This document shows, in pieces, positions 60,194 through 64,000 of a stretch of DNA of 64,000 bases. Origin of the DNA: an uncultured Oscillospiraceae bacterium (GTDB taxonomy: Bacteria; Bacillota; Clostridia; Oscillospirales; Oscillospiraceae); assembly GCA_934573735.1 (NCBI GenBank), contig CAKTMC010000001.1, positions 1 through 64,000 of the forward strand, written 5' to 3'. Position 1 is the stretch's first letter; the number at the start of each line of letters is the position of its first letter. A program made the position numbers and the translations under genes. A model generated the notes under the pieces. That model saw nothing but the letters and a program-made list of their open reading frames with translations, was not told where the DNA came from and ran no database searches.

Positions 60194-62284
60194 TCAGTCT
60201 ACGCCGCGGTAATAAAGCCCACGGGTCAAAACGTTCGGCTTATAGTCGGTGATGCCGAGATAGCCCTTTGCGACCTCCACGCACTCACGCGGACTTTCGG
60301 TGGTAAAGAGCATACGCAGCCCCCATAGCCCGAGCGCATACAGATCGTCGCGCTTGTCGGCAAGATAGAGCTTATGCGCGTTATATATCACATTGCGGCA
60401 GCCGAATTCCTTGACGACCGGGAACACCGAGCCCATGCGGTCGGCAAGCTGCCCCGGAGTCTGACAGGCGCAGCGCCCCGCACTGTGGCGGATGATGCAC
60501 TGGTCGGAGACCATGAGCGGCAGCCGTCCGTATATGATAAGCTCCGTATCCAGCGGCTTTGCCATGGCCTTTATCTGCGTCAGACGAAGCTCAAAGGATG
60601 CCGTCGCCGAGAGAAAGCCCGCGTCCTTGAGCACTCCGAGCGTATATGAGTTAAAGGCGTTGAGCCCAAAGTCTCCCCTGACCTTCATGCCCGCCTGCCG
60701 CGCCATGAACACATGACCGAGATTGCCGGCAAGCGCCTCATTCACGCCAAAGTCAAAGAGCTTTTCAAGCGCGGTATATACCTCGCGGCTCTGATCGTCC
60801 GTAATAATGCGCGGCAGCACCGCGACCGGGCGCACACCGTTTTCTATAAAGGGGCGCAGCGGGTCAAAGTTCTCCGCAAGCTCCAGCGCGGGGAAATATA
60901 TATAGTCCGGCTTCAGCGCCGCAAGCTCCGGCGTTAGCTGCTCGGCAGTCCTCACCTGATATATGCGCGCAGGGTCGGATATCGCCGGGACGTTTGCGGG
61001 CGGGGCTGGCAGCTTCATCGTCCTGCGCGGCGCACTTTTTTCCCGCTCCGCAGAGAGCTGAGCGATAAGCTTACGGCGCAGCTCGTTTATCTCGGAGGCG
61101 GGGAGATAAAGCCCCGGCTCCGCCTTCGCCTTATTCTCGACGCAGTTATACGGCGTACCGCCGGTTTTGAACATCTGCTCGGTCAGGTATTGCTCGGTAA
61201 GCCCCTGACGCTTTGCCCGCTCCGGCACGGGGCCGGTGGCAATGGCCTTATGCCCCTCATCATCGAAGGCAATGGCCTTTATATGCTCGCCCTTTTCCAG
61301 CACCGTGTAAAAATGCACGGGCACGCGGCGCAGCTCGCCCTCGGCGTACTGCTTGCGGGCATTTGAGAATATCTTCTCCGCATCCTTATCCGGCTCCTCG
61401 CGGACGCCGAACATATCCAGCTTATCGCCGATGAAATAGCCCTGAGTGAAGCCCTGACGGGAGAAGGTCTTTTCCAGAAGCTCCATCTCCTCCTTTTCGG
61501 GGTTGCGCTGCTCACGGAGAGCCTTTGCGTACACGCCGGTGACTATGCCGGTGTATTCGGGACGCTTCATGCGCCCTTCTATTTTAAGGCTTGCAACGCC
61601 CGCCTCCTCAAGCCTGCGTATCTGCTCGACAAGGCAGTTATCCTTGAGTGAGAGCGGATGGTCGTCCATGCGCCCGCCGAGACTGTATTGCAGGCGGCAG
61701 GGCTGCGCGCAAAGTCCGCGGTTTCCGCTGCGGCGGCCGATGAGGGAGGACATATAGCACTGCCCGGAGTGGCAGAAGCAGAGCGCGCCGTGAACAAAAA
61801 CCTCCGTCTCGATGGAGGCGTTCTGCGTAATGAACCTTATCTGCTCAAACGACAGCTCACGCGCAAGCACTGCGCGGGTCATGCCCATTTCGGCAGCAGC
61901 CTCAACACCGGCCAGATTATGCAGGCTCATCTGCGTGCTCGCGTGCAGCGGAATATCCGGCAGCGCACAGCGTATCGCATAGGACATACCCAGATCCTGC
62001 ACTATAAGCCCGTCGGCGCCCGCGTCGGAGGCTATCTTTGCCGCCGCGACAGCGTCGTGCATCTCTCGATCGTTCACGAGGGTGTTGAGCGTGACATATA
62101 CCTTGCAGCCGCGCACATGGCAGTATCGCACCGCCTTCACGAATTCCTCATCTGTGAAATTTTTTGCGCCGCGACGTGCATTGAAATCGCCCATGCCCAT
62201 ATAAACGGCATCGGCGCCGTTCTGCACGGCGGCAATTACGCCCTCCGGAGAACCGGCCGGGGACAACAGCTCAATCATGCTCAT
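60194..62284 (-). CDS. U32 family peptidase-like protein, with DUF3656
   Basis: A 696-residue protein: N-terminal U32 domain (about 1-290) with LSPAGSPEGVIAAVQNGADAVYMG, VFVHGALCFCHSGQCYMSS and GNRGLCAQPCRL (Cys cluster probably holding Fe-S), then DUF3656 and a C-terminal U32-like unit. The domain order fits RlhA, which hydroxylates 23S rRNA using prephenate. A similar tRNA-acting role is possible; peptidase function is historic. The promoter at 62311-62340 overlaps a divergent one. Confidence 0.9.
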   Translation of the reverse strand: MSMIELLSPAGSPEGVIAAVQNGADAVYMGMGDFNARRGAKNFTDEEFVKAVRYCHVRGCKVYVTLNTLVNDREMHDAVAAAKIASDAGADGLIVQDLGMSYAIRCALPDIPLHASTQMSLHNLAGVEAAAEMGMTRAVLARELSFEQIRFITQNASIETEVFVHGALCFCHSGQCYMSSLIGRRSGNRGLCAQPCRLQYSLGGRMDDHPLSLKDNCLVEQIRRLEEAGVASLKIEGRMKRPEYTGIVTGVYAKALREQRNPEKEEMELLEKTFSRQGFTQGYFIGDKLDMFGVREEPDKDAEKIFSNARKQYAEGELRRVPVHFYTVLEKGEHIKAIAFDDEGHKAIATGPVPERAKRQGLTEQYLTEQMFKTGGTPYNCVENKAKAEPGLYLPASEINELRRKLIAQLSAEREKSAPRRTMKLPAPPANVPAISDPARIYQVRTAEQLTPELAALKPDYIYFPALELAENFDPLRPFIENGVRPVAVLPRIITDDQSREVYTALEKLFDFGVNEALAGNLGHVFMARQAGMKVRGDFGLNAFNSYTLGVLKDAGFLSATASFELRLTQIKAMAKPLDTELIIYGRLPLMVSDQCIIRHSAGRCACQTPGQLADRMGSVFPVVKEFGCRNVIYNAHKLYLADKRDDLYALGLWGLRMLFTTESPRECVEVAKGYLGITDYKPNVLTRGLYYRGVD

Positions 62285-62310
62285 ACCTCTTGCATTATAA
62301 TACAGAGTAG

Positions 62311-62360
62311 ATTATAGCACATATATACCTATTGCGACAAGTTAATTTTGATGGTATAAT
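62311..62360. promoter_or_regulatory. Overlapping divergent promoters of the U32 and dnaD genes
   Basis: Plus strand: TTGCGA (62332-62337), 17 bases, TATAAT (62355-62360). Minus strand: TTGTCG (62335-62340), 18 bases, TATAAT (62311-62316). The -35 boxes overlap by three bases. Confidence 0.65.
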
Positions 62361-62407
62361 ATGTACCCAATCAAAATTTTTCGTAAACAAATCGGAGATA
62401 TAGCCCA

Positions 62408-63337
62408 ATGTCAAGTCAGGAACGCCAAAATTCAATGTCCTCCGCCATTGCGGACAAGCTCATCGCCGCCCACGACGGCGACGTAGCGCTGCTGTATATT
62501 TATATGGTGCGGCACGGCGGCAGCCTTGACGAGGCGGCGCGGGAGCTGTGCCGCACGATGGGCGAGATAAGCGCTGCGGCGGAAAAGCTGGAGCGCATGG
62601 GGCTTATGCCGGGGCTTGAGACTCCGCCGGAGCCAAAGGCGGTGCAAAGGACGGAAAAGCTCCCGCCTGCCGAGGAGATACCCGAATACAGGGCGGAGGA
62701 TCTTGTCCGCCGCAGCAAGGAGGACGGGGAGTTTTCCGGCATCGTCGCCGAGGCGCAGCATGTGCTCGGGCATACGCTCAACAGCGTGGATCTAAAGGTT
62801 CTCTTCGGCATATACGACTATCTTGCCCTGCCGCCCGAGGTCATAATGATGCTCCTGAACTACTGCGCCGCGCGCTGTGCCGAGCAGTCCACCCCGGAGC
62901 GCACGCGCAGACTCTCCATGCGCAGCATCGAAAAAGAGGCCTACAACTGGGTCCACATGGAGATAATGACGCTTGAGCAGGCCGATGAGTACATACGCCG
63001 CCGCCGTGAGCAGCGCGAGGCGCTCGGCAAGGCCAAGGAGTCCGTCGGCATACGCGGGCGCGAGCTCAGCCCGACCGAGGCAAAGTATCTTTCCGCATGG
63101 CTCGATATGGGCTTTCGTGAGGATGCCCTCGCCATCGGCTACGACCGCACGGTCACGAATACCGGCTCGCTCAAGTGGAGCTATATGAATAAGATAATGC
63201 AGTCGTGGCACGAAAAGGGTCTGCATACGGCGGCAGAGATAGAGGCGGGCGATCCGCGCAGGAGGCCGCAGCAGCAGACCGCGCAGAGCAAGACCATAGA
63301 CATGAAGGAGCTTCAGTCCGTGCTGGACAAGATATAA
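62408..63337 (+). CDS. dnaD: DnaD-family replication initiation protein
   Basis: A 309-residue protein: an N-terminal winged-helix-like segment (about 20-75) and two DnaD/DnaB C-terminal-type domains (about 100-180 and 220-280), the latter ending W(S)YMNKIMQSWHEKGL, a motif known to contact DNA. It helps load the replicative helicase at origins or stalled forks. The next gene is a DnaC-type ATPase 52 bases downstream, the usual pairing. Confidence 0.92.
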   Translation: MSSQERQNSMSSAIADKLIAAHDGDVALLYIYMVRHGGSLDEAARELCRTMGEISAAAEKLERMGLMPGLETPPEPKAVQRTEKLPPAEEIPEYRAEDLVRRSKEDGEFSGIVAEAQHVLGHTLNSVDLKVLFGIYDYLALPPEVIMMLLNYCAARCAEQSTPERTRRLSMRSIEKEAYNWVHMEIMTLEQADEYIRRRREQREALGKAKESVGIRGRELSPTEAKYLSAWLDMGFREDALAIGYDRTVTNTGSLKWSYMNKIMQSWHEKGLHTAAEIEAGDPRRRPQQQTAQSKTIDMKELQSVLDKI

Positions 63338-63389
63338 TATAATTAAAATATAATAATAAACGCAATTTTCTTATAAGGAGGTGCAGTAT

Positions 63390-64000
63390 ATGGCATATGA
63401 CGGCAAACTGCTTGCCAGAGCGCGGCTTCGGCTACAGGAGATAAGGAGCGAAAATCAGTCTGAGCAGCAGCGCAGGCTCACGGCGGTCTATTCCCGCGTG
63501 CCGGAAATTCAGCGGCTTGACGGTGAAATGCGTGAGCAGATGGCGGAGCTTGTCCGGATCACCATCGCGCGCAAGCCTGACATGGCGGAGCGTATAGCCA
63601 TGCTTGAGCGCAGCAATCTTGACTGTCAGGTGCGCCGTGCGGAGCTTTTGGTGGAAAACGGCTACGGCATGGATTATCTGGACGATATCTATTCCTGCCG
63701 CGACTGCCGCGACACCGGAATATATAAGGGCGGCGTGTGCCACTGTCTGGAAAAGCTGTATAACCGTGAGCTTACAAAGGAGCTCGGCGTGCTTATGCAG
63801 AGCGGGGACGAGTGCTTTGAGCGCTTTGACCTGAATTTGTACAGTGACAGGCTCGACCCGCGCAGCGGAGTTGTCCCGCGGGAGGCGATGCGCATTGTGC
63901 GCGACGCGGGCAGGAAGTTTGCGGATAATTTTCCGAACGTCTCATCAAATCTGCTGTTTCAGGGCGGTCCCGGACTGGGCAAGACCTTTCTTTCGGCCTG
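63390..64000 (+). CDS. DnaC/DnaI-like helicase loader ATPase, partial
   Basis: The window ends inside this gene; 203 residues are visible. N-terminal helical region (about 1-95), a CRDCRDTGIYKGGVCHCLEK cluster (about 107-126) forming the zinc site known in such loaders, and the AAA+ Walker A GGPGLGKTF (about 195-203) at the edge. AGGAGG precedes ATG 63390. With DnaD it should load the replicative helicase. The rest of the ATPase domain lies outside the window. Confidence 0.92.
   Translation, partial: MAYDGKLLARARLRLQEIRSENQSEQQRRLTAVYSRVPEIQRLDGEMREQMAELVRITIARKPDMAERIAMLERSNLDCQVRRAELLVENGYGMDYLDDIYSCRDCRDTGIYKGGVCHCLEKLYNRELTKELGVLMQSGDECFERFDLNLYSDRLDPRSGVVPREAMRIVRDAGRKFADNFPNVSSNLLFQGGPGLGKTFLSA

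Overview
This window looks like chromosomal DNA of an anaerobic, Gram-positive, probably spore-forming member of Clostridia, most likely Oscillospirales (Oscillospiraceae/Ruminococcaceae). The evidence is a SleB-type cortex hydrolase, a DnaD primosome protein, the Firmicutes phosphoprotein IreB, a T-box leader on pheST, a SAM-I riboswitch on metK, a YtrA-type GntR/ABC operon, AGGAGG-type ribosome sites and TTGACA/TATAAT promoters. Most of it is core genome. Accessory material is confined to short repeat elements and a few unknown genes.

Layout. 1-330: two tandem strong promoters reading leftward, probably for an rRNA operon just outside the window. 331-2220: leftward envelope and FMN-binding genes. 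2392-6794: mntP, then a two-component system (response regulator, histidine kinase, unknown anchored protein) and a VanY-type carboxypeptidase. The last two promoters share an 11-bp-phased direct repeat that may be the regulator's binding site. 6853-7989: a CDF metal exporter behind a czcD/NiCo-type riboswitch. 8047-9729: a DUF3810 metalloprotein, a small membrane protein and tRNA-Gln. 10063-13497: a SAM-I riboswitch drives metK and three tightly overlapping genes (DUF1643, nitrilase-family amidase, Nudix). 13528-17205: AEC transporter, mgtE and ahcY. 17371-23876: guaB, a lipoprotein, and a MarR-controlled heterodimeric ABC exporter. 24256-28479: a divergent PlsY-like protein, der, a DUF512 radical-SAM protein, rpmF and yceD. 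28590-33455: pseudouridine synthase, a degenerate ABC-F protein, a VOC protein, an HD phosphohydrolase and ireB. 33565-37618: pheST under a Phe T-box.

37686-41515 is the least ordinary stretch. It holds a MarR regulator, two small membrane proteins and a BilS-like flavodoxin, then three unknown leftward genes and an orphan terminator. 41562-45155: a GntR-regulated ABC transporter followed by a 534-bp inverted-repeat element holding a truncated DUF559 endonuclease gene. 45299-52258: HtrA, a phosphoribosyltransferase, cinA, thiI, a lipoprotein and comM. 52325-62284: hisS-aspS, mgsA and the elongasome cluster maf-mreC-mreD-PBP2, plus a U32 peptidase. 62408-64000: dnaD and the start of a dnaC-like helicase loader, cut by the window end.

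I found no CRISPR array, prophage, intact insertion sequence or recognisable defence system. The best leads are the NiCo-type riboswitch, the shared response-regulator repeats, the repeat-borne DUF559 element, the SAM-controlled DUF1643/amidase/Nudix operon and the MarR-flavodoxin cluster.
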